Source: Patescibacteria group bacterium (GTDB lineage Bacteria > Patescibacteriota > Minisyncoccia > JAHIHE01 > JAGLIN01). From it: a DNA stretch of 49,631 nucleotides. The notes under the pieces were generated by a model. It was not told where the DNA came from. It saw nothing but the letters and a program-made list of their open reading frames with translations, and ran no database searches. Numbering within the stretch: position 1 is the first letter of the stretch; each line of letters begins with the position of its first letter. Positions 23,403 through 32,237 of this stretch are shown here, piece by piece. The stretch covers positions 1-49,631 of the forward strand of contig JAHYJV010000007.1 of assembly GCA_019428855.1 (NCBI GenBank), in the 5' to 3' direction. Both the position numbers and the translations under genes were made by a program.

Positions 23403-25955
23403 CTAAGCCGCTTTAACCCTTCTATTTTTGAAATATTTTATTCCTTCAAACCAAAAAATAATTATAAGCGAAAGAAAAGTTCCAATCAATAAATCAGTAG
23501 GGTGCAAGTAGGAAAAATGAAAAAGGTTCTGAAAAAAGGGGATATACAAGACAATTCCGAGGGCAGACAGTGTGCCAGCAATTGTCCAATATAGCATTTG
23601 ATTATGACTTTGTAAAACCTTTATAAAGTTTTTCGTCTTAGAAAGATTTGCCGTAATCAATGCCAGACTTCCGATAACGGTGGCAAAAAACACCAAGGTG
23701 CGAATATCGTCCTCGCTAAAACCACTTCCTTTGGAAATAAGGAACAGCGTCATCACAACTGCCAAAATTCCCAAGCCTTGCAACAAACTGTTCACAATTA
23801 CATCTTTATTCAAAAGAGATTTCTGCAAGTTCCGAGGCGGTCGAAGCATAATATCTTTTTCTTCTTTTTCTGACTCAAAAACAACTGAACAGGCTGGATC
23901 AATAATCAGTTCCAAAAAAGCAATATGTGCTGGCAGAAAAATAATTGGCAAATTGAAAAGAACTGGAAACAACGACATTCCGGCAATGGGAATATGTACC
24001 GCAACAATGAAAGCCATTGCCTTTTGGATATTATCAAAAATTCTGCGACCAAGACTTATTGATTGCACAATGGAATTAAAATCATCATTTAAAAGTACAA
24101 GGTCAGAAGTTTCGCGTGCGACATCTGTACCACGCTTACCCATAGCAATTCCAATATGTGCAGACTTGAGAGCTGGAGCATCATTCACACCGTCTCCAGT
24201 CATCGCCACAATTTCACCATTTGCTTTCAAGGCATCCATAATTGCCAATTTTTGTTCAGGCACCATGCGTGCAAAAACATTTACCTCGCGAATTTTTTCT
24301 CGCAATACACCAATCTCCATTTCCTTTAGCTCAGGACCAGTTATACAGAGTAATGGGTTTTTCAATCCAATTTTCTGGGCAATCGCTTGAGCTGTACCAG
24401 GATAATCACCTGTAATCATAATCACTCTCACTCCTGCGCTGTAACATTCTTGAATTGACTTGAGCACATTTGGTCGTATCGGATCACTAAAACCTAAAAT
24501 TCCCACAAACTCAAAATTAAAATCATGCTGAATACTAGGAAGATTGTCAGCTGAAAAAATCGCTTTGGCCACCCCAATCAAGCGCAAACCTTTTTTTGAC
24601 ATAATCTCAATTTTTTCCTGAAATTTTTTCTGTTCTTCTTTGGAAAGATGGCAAAGATCTGCAATTGCCTCTGGCGCGCCTTTGGCTGCAATTACAAAGT
24701 GAGATTTATCAGACGATGACCATACATGTGAAAGTGCCAGTAAGTCTTTAGACAAAGCATATTCTTTTACGAGCTTCCAATTTGTATGAATATGTTTCAA
24801 GCCTGATAAATAGACTTCACTCTTCGCTTTGATTTCTTTTTCGATTGGGTCAAATGGATCCCACTGACTCGCCAAATTAGCATACTCCATCAAGTCATGA
24901 AAAGATTCCGGCATTTTTTTATTTTTAATCGACGCAATATCCAAAAATTCATCTTGTACTGAGAAATGTTCAAGTTGCATTCTATTAAAAGTCAGTGTTC
25001 CAGTCTTATCTGTGCAAAGCACAGTAGCTGCTCCGAGAGTTTCAATGGCTGTCGTCTTTCTGGTCAAAACTTTTTTCTTGGACATTCGCCAAGCACCGAG
25101 AGTTAAAAAAATCAGCATCACCAACGGAAATTCTTCTGGCAAGATTGCCATCGCTAGTGTCAATCCGCTGAGAACTCCCTTCAACCAGTCGCCACGCATT
25201 AAACCATAGATAGCAACAATAATCGAGCAGAGTGCAAATCCCCAAATTGTAAAAGTCTTTACAATTTTTCGCATTTCCTTCTTCAAAAGCGTTTCCTCAT
25301 CACGAATTGCCTGAAGAGATTTTCCAATTTTTCCCATTTCTGTTGAAATGCCAATTGAAGTAACTTTGGCAATACCACTTCCCCCAACAATCAATGTTCC
25401 CGAAAAGACGAAAGACAAATCTTCGCCACCTGGAGAAGTTTGCTGATCTTTTTGATTCCAGGCTGATTTTCGCACCGCCAGTGACTCCCCTGTCAAAAGC
25501 GATTCATCAATCAGCAAATTAGAGGAGTTCAACACCACCGCATCCGCCGGCACTCTATCCCCTTCATGAAGCACAATGATATCGTCACAAACCACTTCCC
25601 GACCCGCAATTCGAATTTGTTTTCCGTTACGGATAACCAAAGCTCGAGGGCTGGCGAGATTTTTCAAGGCTTCAAGTGCCCGTTCTGTTTTCCGTTCTTG
25701 ATAAAGAGTAATACCAACAACTACAAAAACAAAAAACATCAACATCGCTGCATCTTGCGGTTCTCCTAAAATAAAATATATTGTACCACTTGCCAAAAGC
25801 AAAAGAATCATTGGTTCGCAAAGCACCTTGAATAACATCACCAGAACACTGACTGGCTTTTGCGATTGAATTTCATTAAAGCCATCGCACTTGATTTTTT
25901 TCTCAACTTCCGCACTGGTTAATCCCTTGATATTTTTACTCAGATGCTTTCTCAT
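23403..25955 (-). CDS. Cation-transporting P-type ATPase
   Basis: An 850-aa P2-type pump. The actuator domain has LLTGES. Membrane helix 4 has LPEEFP where Ca2+ pumps have PEGLP. The phosphorylation motif is CTDKTGTLT (Asp near residue 315). The nucleotide-binding loop includes AAKGAPEAI, and the hinge is MTGDGVNDAPALKSAHIGIAMG. Ten membrane helices are expected, with the last six in the C-terminal 220 residues. The architecture matches calcium/H+-type ATPases, and the PEEFP variant occurs in a bacterial subfamily whose ion is not certain. IIDPACSVVFESEKEE in the C-terminal helices is the family block. It is probably a single-gene unit. Confidence 0.93.
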   Translation of the reverse strand: MRKHLSKNIKGLTSAEVEKKIKCDGFNEIQSQKPVSVLVMLFKVLCEPMILLLLASGTIYFILGEPQDAAMLMFFVFVVVGITLYQERKTERALEALKNLASPRALVIRNGKQIRIAGREVVCDDIIVLHEGDRVPADAVVLNSSNLLIDESLLTGESLAVRKSAWNQKDQQTSPGGEDLSFVFSGTLIVGGSGIAKVTSIGISTEMGKIGKSLQAIRDEETLLKKEMRKIVKTFTIWGFALCSIIVAIYGLMRGDWLKGVLSGLTLAMAILPEEFPLVMLIFLTLGAWRMSKKKVLTRKTTAIETLGAATVLCTDKTGTLTFNRMQLEHFSVQDEFLDIASIKNKKMPESFHDLMEYANLASQWDPFDPIEKEIKAKSEVYLSGLKHIHTNWKLVKEYALSKDLLALSHVWSSSDKSHFVIAAKGAPEAIADLCHLSKEEQKKFQEKIEIMSKKGLRLIGVAKAIFSADNLPSIQHDFNFEFVGILGFSDPIRPNVLKSIQECYSAGVRVIMITGDYPGTAQAIAQKIGLKNPLLCITGPELKEMEIGVLREKIREVNVFARMVPEQKLAIMDALKANGEIVAMTGDGVNDAPALKSAHIGIAMGKRGTDVARETSDLVLLNDDFNSIVQSISLGRRIFDNIQKAMAFIVAVHIPIAGMSLFPVLFNLPIIFLPAHIAFLELIIDPACSVVFESEKEEKDIMLRPPRNLQKSLLNKDVIVNSLLQGLGILAVVMTLFLISKGSGFSEDDIRTLVFFATVIGSLALITANLSKTKNFIKVLQSHNQMLYWTIAGTLSALGIVLYIPFFQNLFHFSYLHPTDLLIGTFLSLIIIFWFEGIKYFKNRRVKAA

Positions 25956-26110
25956 ATATATTTAATTTTAATTTTATTTTTATTATTTTGTTACTATTCT
26001 CCCGATAATTAATTATATAATTATTAAAAGAGTCTCTTGCCTTTATGTTATTATATTTTTCAGTATAAAAAAACTCGTAAATAAAAATATAGCTATTCCG
26101 AACTTACTTT

Positions 26111-26256
26111 TAATTACGAAATGCCTCCTTTTGTCATTTCGAAATGAGCGATAGCGATTGAGAAATCCCTTCAACAATGTAAATAGCGATCATAATATTG
26201 AAGGGATTTCTCGCTTAAGGCTCAAAATGACACAAAAATTTGCATTTCGTAATTCA
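26111..26256. repeat. Palindromic MITE-like element, copy 1
   Basis: The element has terminal inverted repeats AATTACGAAATG/CATTTCGTAATT. Its body is itself palindromic (AAATCCCTTCAA.../TTGAAGGGATTT). It is nearly identical to 42042-42194. No transposase is encoded. The rest of the 25956-26311 gap is AT-rich without features. Confidence 0.85.
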
Positions 26257-26311
26257 AAGGAACTTATGTTTATGCGAATGTTTCGCAGAACATCTATATT
26301 AAAAAATAAAT

Positions 26312-27328
26312 TTATAGCTCAACTTCCTTTGCACTATGTTTTCCTGCTAATTGTCCGCAGGCTGCTTCGATATTATCTCCAAATCTATATCTTTGTGTAA
26401 CTTCTATACCTTGCTTTTGTAGAATTTCTTTAAATCTCTTAATTTTCATTCCTGAGGATGGCTTGAATACTCCTGTTGCATTATATGAAATTAAATTCAC
26501 CAAATAGAATTCGTCTTTCATAATTTCGGCCAAAGCAATGGCATCGTCCGCTCTGTCATTTATTCCTTCAATCATCACATATTCAAACATCACTCTTCTT
26601 CTGGTTTTGTTTGTATAATCTTTTACTGCCTCAATAATTTTTTGCAGTGGATATTTCAAATTTATGGGCATTAATTTGGAACGCACATTATTTTTTGCAG
26701 AATGTAGCGAAATGGCAAGATTAATTTGCAATTTTTCCTTGACCAATTTTTCAATTCCTTCAATGATTCCAGCCGTGGAAATTGAAATTTTTCTAGCACC
26801 AATCTTCAGGCCATCTTCGTCGTTCAATGTACGAACCGCCTCTAAAACATTATCATAATTCAAGAAAGGTTCTCCCATCCCCATAAAAACCACATTTGAA
26901 ACTCTCTCTCCTTCCTTATTTAACAAGCGTGCAAAAAATAAAAGTTGTGTCACAATTTCGGATGAAGTTAGATTTCTTTTAAATCCAAATTTTCCGGTCG
27001 CACAAAACTCACAAGCTAGAGCACATCCAACTTGAGAAGAAAGACAAACCGTGTTTCTTTTGTCTTTATGTTTTAAAAGCACAGTTTCAACCTTTTGGCC
27101 GTCTTCCAAAGTGATAAGTGCTTTGATGGTTTTCTTGTCATTTGAAACAAAAGATTCTGCCTTAATAGAAAGTGGTAAATTTTGAGTGAGTTTTTCACGC
27201 AATTCTTTTGATAAAGTTGTGGCTTGTTGCCAATTATCAATCAACTCAATAAACAAAGAACGCTTAATCTGTTTTAAGCGGTAAGGCGGTTCCCTACCGA
27301 GAATTTCATTAAATTTCTCAAGATTCAT
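26312..27328 (-). CDS. rlmN: 23S rRNA (adenine-2503-C2)-methyltransferase RlmN
   Basis: A 338-aa radical-SAM enzyme that methylates A2503 of 23S rRNA (and A37 of some tRNAs). QVGCALACEFCATGKFGFKRNL carries the CxxxCxxC cluster motif. VVFMGMGEPFLNYDNV, KISISTAGI and LAISLHSAKNNVRSKLMPIN are signature blocks. The second catalytic cysteine is in IEAACGQLAGKH near the C-terminus. The length is slightly short of the 370-380 of E. coli because of a trimmed N-terminal domain. It is a single gene, and repeat copy 1 lies 56 bases beyond its stop. Confidence 0.96.
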   Translation of the reverse strand: MNLEKFNEILGREPPYRLKQIKRSLFIELIDNWQQATTLSKELREKLTQNLPLSIKAESFVSNDKKTIKALITLEDGQKVETVLLKHKDKRNTVCLSSQVGCALACEFCATGKFGFKRNLTSSEIVTQLLFFARLLNKEGERVSNVVFMGMGEPFLNYDNVLEAVRTLNDEDGLKIGARKISISTAGIIEGIEKLVKEKLQINLAISLHSAKNNVRSKLMPINLKYPLQKIIEAVKDYTNKTRRRVMFEYVMIEGINDRADDAIALAEIMKDEFYLVNLISYNATGVFKPSSGMKIKRFKEILQKQGIEVTQRYRFGDNIEAACGQLAGKHSAKEVEL

Positions 27329-27412
27329 ATAGTTTCACAAATAATAATTAAAATTTAGCCAATCTTGAATAATTAAGAAAATCAACCGCAAGCAATGCTC
27401 AAACGGGAATCT

Positions 27413-27569
27413 CTAACCGATAATCTTTCGAACCTCTCGAACAATCTCTGGAAAACTATTTTGTGCAAAGTGTTTTCTATTCTTCAGTTCTTCGAAACTG
27501 GCTTCAGGCAGTAATTTTATAATTTTCAAAAACACCACCTCCATGAATTACGAGAACTTGTTTTTTCAT
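27413..27569 (-). pseudogene. Alpha/beta hydrolase with internal deletion
   Basis: From the ATG at 27569 the sequence encodes MKKQVLVIHGGGVFENYK, the start of small RBBP9/YdeN-type serine hydrolases common in these bacteria. A frame change then leads directly into LLPEASFEELKNRKHFAQNS and FPEIVREVRKIIG, which match the C-terminal end with the catalytic His (KHFAQ). The middle, including the nucleophile serine, is missing. Confidence 0.7.
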
Positions 27570-27582
27570 ATTAGATTTGTTA

Positions 27583-27981
27583 TTAACTTAATCCTATCAT
27601 CTCTTCAATCTCATGGGCAACCTGATCTGCAAAATCTTCAATCTGCGAATGATTTTTATGAACAATTCTTTGCACTCCTCTTGCCCGAGCCTCTTCGTTT
27701 AATATGGGCACAGAAGATATGGAAATAATTTTTTCCACCCCAAACTTTTCAAAATCCAAAACATGAAATGAACCATTTGTTTTGCAATATCGATCCAAGA
27801 GGATAATATCAAAATCCATTTCAGTATTATTAATATATTCTTTAACCTGTGAAGATTCCGAAAGAATAGTTAGAGCAATATAAGCCCCACTTAATTTTTC
27901 TTCGAGCCTGCTAATGCGATCAGTCAAAAAAGACAGCACGCGAATATTATCTTCTAAAATTAGGATGCGATTATTTTTCAT
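27583..27981 (-). CDS. Stand-alone response-regulator receiver domain
   Basis: A 132-aa CheY-like protein. The acidic pair is Glu10-Asp11 in ILILEDN, and the phosphorylation site is Asp63 in FDIILLDRYC. The switch residue is Ser89 or Ser90 in IISISSV, and the conserved lysine is Lys109 in RIVHKNH. There is no output domain. No histidine kinase lies in the window, so the partner is unknown. The loop after Asp63 (RYCKTNGSFHVLDF) differs from typical regulators, which have LPG or MPG there. It lies directly upstream of the hydrolase remnant. Confidence 0.75.
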   Translation of the reverse strand: MKNNRILILEDNIRVLSFLTDRISRLEEKLSGAYIALTILSESSQVKEYINNTEMDFDIILLDRYCKTNGSFHVLDFEKFGVEKIISISSVPILNEEARARGVQRIVHKNHSQIEDFADQVAHEIEEMIGLS

Positions 27982-28116
27982 TTAATGTTAAAAGCTATTT
28001 AATATTATCCAAAACTTAGTACATTATATGCAAACATCAATACATTATATTATACTCTAATTTATCATTTTTCGGAACTTTTCATTAATCCATTATTAAG
28101 AACTAAATATTTATTA

Positions 28117-28252
28117 TTCAAAATTACGAAAAATCGTGAAACTGTCACCCTGAACTTGTCAAAGTGTTGAGGTCTCAAGAAATATTACTAATCAATATGG
28201 ATTAATTTCGACAAGCTCACCATCACAAATTTAGCTATTTAGTAATTCTAAA
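28117..28252. repeat. Degenerate palindromic repeat
   Basis: The ends AAATTACGAA and TAGTAATTCTAAATT are degraded versions of the MITE-like termini. Inside are CACCCTGAACTTGTC and TTCGACAAGCTCACC, the widely dispersed TCGACAAGCTCAGGGTGA family. The rest of 27982-28341 has no recognisable gene. Confidence 0.6.
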
Positions 28253-28341
28253 TTATCATTAAAAGACAATTTAATAATATAAACAGTCTATAACGAAAAC
28301 AATGAGAGCTGACCTATTTTAAAAAATATATTCATCAATAT

Positions 28342-28378
28342 AAAACAAAACCTCGAGCATAAATCTCGAGGTTTTTAT
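28342..28378. terminator. Terminator of the surface-protein gene
   Basis: CCTCGAG/CTCGAGG arms with a seven-base loop and flanking A- and T-runs; the 545-aa minus-strand gene ends 21 bases away. Confidence 0.85.
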
Positions 28379-28398
28379 AATGCGATATTTAATTTGAA

Positions 28399-30036
28399 TT
28401 ATTTTTCTTTTGCATAAAATCCAGAAATCCAACCAGTTTTTCCTGATTTCATTTTAATTTTATACCATCCGTTTTTCTTATCCAAAATTTGATAAGTTTC
28501 TAAATTCTTCACACTACCTAAAATCTCACTTGCTGTGGAATCAGCACTTCTCACTCTTAGTGCTGGAGTGTTTATAATTTGAATTATGGCGTCTTTTAAT
28601 TCTGAGTCTGGATAACTTTCCAATGTCTGAGAAAGTACTTCTTTGATGTCGTTCCAATCATAGCCAGCAGCAATGAATTCTTCAGCAGTCCTTATCCATT
28701 GTTTTTTGCCATTACTAATATGATAAACTCTGGTGTCACCTTTTACCCTTAAAAGATTTGAGGTAGTTTCATCTTGATAAGTAGCCAGCGTTTCAGCAGG
28801 AACATCTTTAATTTTATCCCAATTATATCCAGCAGCAATGAATTCTTCAGCAGTCCTTATCCATTGTTTTTTGCCATTACTAATATGATAAACTCTGGTG
28901 TCACCTATCGCTCGCAATAATTCGGTTATTGCTTCTTCTGCATCTGGATATTTTGCCAAAATTGAAGCTGATACCTCTTGAATTTTTTGCCAATTATAAC
29001 CATTGTCTTCGAACTCTTTGGCAGTTTTTATCCAATGTTTTTTCTTATTTTTGATCGCATAAACTCTGTAATCACCTAACATTCTGTAAAGAGTTACACC
29101 AGAATTACAATTTGGTGTTGATGGTCCAGCAACTGCCTCGTCTGGTGGTGTTATATCGTCAGCATCTTTATCACATTCGTCATTGTCTCCATCATTGTCT
29201 TCATCTTCATCTTCATCATTATCAGTTTCTCCAATTATCGTAAAAGTAAAAGGATTAGCAACTGCAGTGGCAATCGGGGCATTATTAAGCACTTTATCAG
29301 CATCAGTGGCTCCAGAGACTGCCAAAGGCTCGGCAAGAGTTACTGTCTCAATGTCACCCTTGGCAAATGAATTTGTGTGAGAAAGTGTCAATATCTTTTT
29401 CGAATCATCCCATTCCATTAACCAATTTTCTGAATTAGAAGAAATCGTCCATTTTGTAACATTGTCCAAAGAATCTGTGTTCATCGGTTCAGAAAAAGTA
29501 ATTAGAATATTCGCATCAATAGGAATATCTTTTCCGTCATCCAATGAAGTTCCACTTTGATCTTTGGCTGTCAGAATTATTGGCTGAGCACCATCAGCTG
29601 AAATTGCACTTGTATCATCAGCCATTTGAAGATTATCTGCTCCACAAATAGCACCAGCTGTTGTGCAGTCGGCTACTGCTTTATAAGTTACGGTTGGCGT
29701 GAGAGCTGTGTCCCCAGCAGGACAACCAGTAAGACCAGACAAGACTAAAGTTGTTGTGCTAGCAGATGCATAATCAGCATTTGCAATTACACAATTACTA
29801 TCCAAGGCAATACTTGCCAATCCTTCTTCTGAAACACCATCAACAATTTTTACAGCCTTACTAAAAGTAATTGTAATTTGATCAACTGTGCCATCGGCAT
29901 CAGTGTCGGCAGAAACTGCAGTCATGGTCAGAGTAGTAGCACGAGCACCTTGTATTCCAAACATAAAAACAACTGCTAATATTAATGTTGTTAACATTAA
30001 TAACCCCTTTTTACTTTGATCTTTTTTTTTGTCCAT
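28399..30036 (-). CDS. Secreted Ig-like / GDTRVY-repeat / SH3b surface protein
   Basis: A 545-aa exported protein. A signal peptide occupies about residues 12-33 (LLMLTTLILAVVFMFGIQGARA). Two Ig-like domains of the SbsA type follow (TITFSKAVKIVDG, ILITFSEPMNTDSLDNVTKW). An Asp/Glu-rich linker near 275-300 (NDEDEDEDNDGDNDECDKD) could bind Ca2+. Three tandem repeats of about 45 residues come next; two contain the identical core GDTRVYHISNGKKQWIRTAE followed by EFIAAGY, and the first is diverged. A C-terminal SH3b domain (ALRVRSADSTASEILGSV...GKTGWISGFYA) suggests cell-wall binding. The role is probably structural or adhesive at the surface; no enzyme motif is seen. Confidence 0.82.
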   Translation of the reverse strand: MDKKKDQSKKGLLMLTTLILAVVFMFGIQGARATTLTMTAVSADTDADGTVDQITITFSKAVKIVDGVSEEGLASIALDSNCVIANADYASASTTTLVLSGLTGCPAGDTALTPTVTYKAVADCTTAGAICGADNLQMADDTSAISADGAQPIILTAKDQSGTSLDDGKDIPIDANILITFSEPMNTDSLDNVTKWTISSNSENWLMEWDDSKKILTLSHTNSFAKGDIETVTLAEPLAVSGATDADKVLNNAPIATAVANPFTFTIIGETDNDEDEDEDNDGDNDECDKDADDITPPDEAVAGPSTPNCNSGVTLYRMLGDYRVYAIKNKKKHWIKTAKEFEDNGYNWQKIQEVSASILAKYPDAEEAITELLRAIGDTRVYHISNGKKQWIRTAEEFIAAGYNWDKIKDVPAETLATYQDETTSNLLRVKGDTRVYHISNGKKQWIRTAEEFIAAGYDWNDIKEVLSQTLESYPDSELKDAIIQIINTPALRVRSADSTASEILGSVKNLETYQILDKKNGWYKIKMKSGKTGWISGFYAKEK

Positions 30037-30102
30037 TTCTTTTAAATTAATTTAATTAAATATAAAACACCTCAAAATATACTTTTCCCCTAACTTAAAT
30101 CT

Positions 30103-30131
30103 AATATACCATTTTAAATAAATATTGACAA
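30103..30131 (-). promoter_or_regulatory. Promoter of the surface-protein gene
   Basis: TTGTCA (30126-30131) and TATATT (30103-30108) on the minus strand, with a 17-base spacer. Confidence 0.6.
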
Positions 30132-30193
30132 GACGCCGTAGACGCTATTTAGATAAAAATCACTAGACCTTATAAAATTCTCATCTCTGCAAC

Positions 30194-30540
30194 TTAACTC
30201 CCAATCATTACTATCTTCAAATTCCCCTTCATTTTCTCATCATTTACTATACCGAAAATAATCTTCTCCTCCACTCCTGATTTTTTATGTATTTTTTCAC
30301 CAATCTGCTTGACTTCATTAGTTAATAAATCCTTGCCTGAATAAATTACATACAGGACCTTTTTAAAACTATCCTGATGATTAATCAAATTTGTTATGGA
30401 AAATAGATTATTGACGATTCTGACTATTTCCTTTTTTGAGCCGCTGAATTATTGAAAAATGTTTCGCCTGAATTTTGAACGATGGCTTTCAAATCAGCAA
30501 AATCAATATTAATAAGACCTTAGGAAGCTCTGATAAACTA
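30194..30540 (-). pseudogene. ftsZ: ftsZ remnant (C-terminal half of the core)
   Basis: The reading begins with GLINIDFADLKAIVQNSGET, the FtsZ block GLINLDFADV. After frame breaks it continues VLYVIYSGKDLLTNEVKQIG and EKIIFGIVNDEKMKGNLKIVMIG, which match the FtsZ IAGGKDLTLxE and IIFGAVIDExLxGEIKITVIA blocks. The GTP-binding N-terminal half, including GGGTGTG, is absent. The ATG at 30388 gives a 64-codon frame that alone cannot polymerise. Confidence 0.85.
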
Positions 30541-30917
30541 ATAAATTTATACCTTACAATCTATTTATTGTCTTAAATAATGGATCCCCGTATTAACGAG
30601 GATGATAAAAACTGCGTTTTTCAGAGGTTTCTAAATAGTATATCTATTACATATATCACTGTCAAAAATATATATGCACATATTATCCACCTTTGTAATT
30701 ATGCATTTTCAATAAAAAAGAATGAAAAAATATTAATTAAATAACCCTATTTGAATATAAAAAACTCTCCTAAAATCACAAAACCACACTCTTAGAATTT
30801 TTTTGAGTTAAATCTTGAATTTCCATTTTAATGGAAAAGATAATAATTGTGTCTTGCAGAGTTTCTTATAAAGTATCATAAGTCTATTCAGCGTCTTTCT
30901 ATTTCTCTGTAATTTAA
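30541..30917. other. Non-coding gap
   Basis: I see no gene, RNA or strong signal in this AT-rich stretch between the ftsZ remnant and the tRNA-Thr terminator. Confidence 0.4.
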
Positions 30918-30950
30918 AAAAACACCGCCTAATCAAGGCGATGTTTTTTC
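30918..30950 (-). terminator. Terminator of the tRNA-Thr pair
   Basis: On the minus strand CATCGCC/GGCGGTG (one G-U) with loop TTGATTA is followed by seven T, just after tRNA-Thr(GGU). Confidence 0.85.
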
Positions 30951-30954
30951 TTTG

Positions 30955-31026
30955 AGCCGTTGTGCGGAGTCGGACCGCAGACCTATTCCCTACCAAGGAA
31001 TTGCTCTACCACTGAGCTACAACGGC
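30955..31026 (-). tRNA. tRNA-Thr (anticodon GGU)
   Basis: Acceptor GCCGTTG/CAACGGC; the anticodon loop TTGGTAG gives GGU. The T-arm is GCGGTCCGACTCCGC, with GGTCCGACTCC in place of the usual GGTTCGANTCC. The discriminator is U73 and CCA is not encoded. U73 is what the thrS T-box bulge (UGGA) should recognise. Confidence 0.94.
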
Positions 31027-31113
31027 AAGTTTTCTAGCAAAAAAACATATAACTTATAACGTAACTACTTTCGAATATACATTACATGTTACACGTTTTT
31101 TATATTATATGCT

Positions 31114-31188
31114 TGGAGCCGACTGTCAGATTCGAACTGACGACCTGCTGTTTACAAAACAGCTGCTCTACCACTGAGCTAAGTCGGC
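31114..31188 (-). tRNA. tRNA-Thr (anticodon UGU)
   Basis: Acceptor GCCGACT/AGTCGGC; the anticodon loop TTTGTAA gives UGU. The discriminator is U73 and a CCA tail is encoded (31114-31116), unlike the other tRNAs in this window. It lies 87 bases from tRNA-Thr(GGU) on the same strand. Confidence 0.95.
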
Positions 31189-31209
31189 ATGTGTCACGCA
31201 GGACATTTT

Positions 31210-32184
31210 CTATCCATTCTTCTTTTTTTTATCTAATCTTGAATCAATATTTCTTTGTGAATCTTCATTTGACTCTGAATTAATTTCTATTCCTTCACTT
31301 TCTTCTTTCCTTTTCACTTTTTCAATCAAATCAGAAATTTTTTTCTTTGCCTTTATATATGTTGGATCAATCTTTGTAATTTGCCGAAAGCAAGAAATTG
31401 CATCTTTATAGTTTCTTCTTCTTGAATAAATAATACCCAGTTTCCAATATAATTTAATATCAATTGGATTTTTCATGATTGCTTCAATATATTCTTTCTC
31501 TTTTCCAGTGGAACCTTTAACAGCGACGATATTTCCATGCTCAACCTTTTTCTTTTGAGAATCAGATTCAGCTTTCTTGGTCAATTGCGGTTCAGCTTTA
31601 TTCTCTCGAGGTAAAATTGAAATTTGATTTTCAATTGGATTTTGATCCGCAGAATCATTAACATTTTTTTCTTGATCTTCTTCTTTCTGTACTTGAGTGA
31701 CAGAATCGTTCAAATCCTGGCGGACGATGCTTTCCTCTTTCTCCTGTCTCTTAATTTTCTGACCATCAAAATTAACATCTTCTCTTTCGATTTTATTTTC
31801 TTCAAATTCTGCGTACCTATCTATACTATCAATTTTATTTTTTTTGTCAATATTTATCTCGGATTTCTTCTCTCTTAGTTTATCTAAAATTGAAATAATC
31901 TTATTATCAATCTTCAAAAAATTAATTCTAATTTTTCGCAATGTTTTTTCGAGCCATATCCACCAAGAATTTACTATGTTATGATATTCTTCTTTGCTAA
32001 TTCTTTTTTTCAGACGACCGTATAAATAGAAAAATTTTTTTCTCTCTTTACTGTCCTTCTTTTTTTCCACAAACAATTCTTCGTTTTCTAAATCTTTTAA
32101 CTTCGAGATATTCTTGCTTAAAATCACAACGATAATTCCTATTGAAAAAATAATTATAATTTGAGGAAGCATATAAAAAGTCAT
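31210..32184 (-). CDS. Membrane-anchored TPR protein
   Basis: A 324-aa protein with one N-terminal membrane helix (about residues 5-23), then a long, highly charged region (Lys/Glu/Asp-rich, residues 30-220) likely to be helical or disordered. The C-terminal pair of TPR-like units (KEYIEAIMKNPIDIKLYWKLGIIY, NYKDAISCFRQITKIDPTYIKAKKKI) lies at about 230-295. TPRs bind other proteins, so a scaffold role is likely; the partner is unknown. It is the last protein gene of the rpsB-tsf-ricT run and stops 22 bases before tRNA-Thr(UGU), so it may share their transcript. Confidence 0.75.
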   Translation of the reverse strand: MTFYMLPQIIIIFSIGIIVVILSKNISKLKDLENEELFVEKKKDSKERKKFFYLYGRLKKRISKEEYHNIVNSWWIWLEKTLRKIRINFLKIDNKIISILDKLREKKSEINIDKKNKIDSIDRYAEFEENKIEREDVNFDGQKIKRQEKEESIVRQDLNDSVTQVQKEEDQEKNVNDSADQNPIENQISILPRENKAEPQLTKKAESDSQKKKVEHGNIVAVKGSTGKEKEYIEAIMKNPIDIKLYWKLGIIYSRRRNYKDAISCFRQITKIDPTYIKAKKKISDLIEKVKRKEESEGIEINSESNEDSQRNIDSRLDKKKKNG

Positions 32185-32237
32185 AATTTTTATTTTTGTT
32201 ATATTAAATAGTCACAAAGAGAAAGTCACCAGATATT

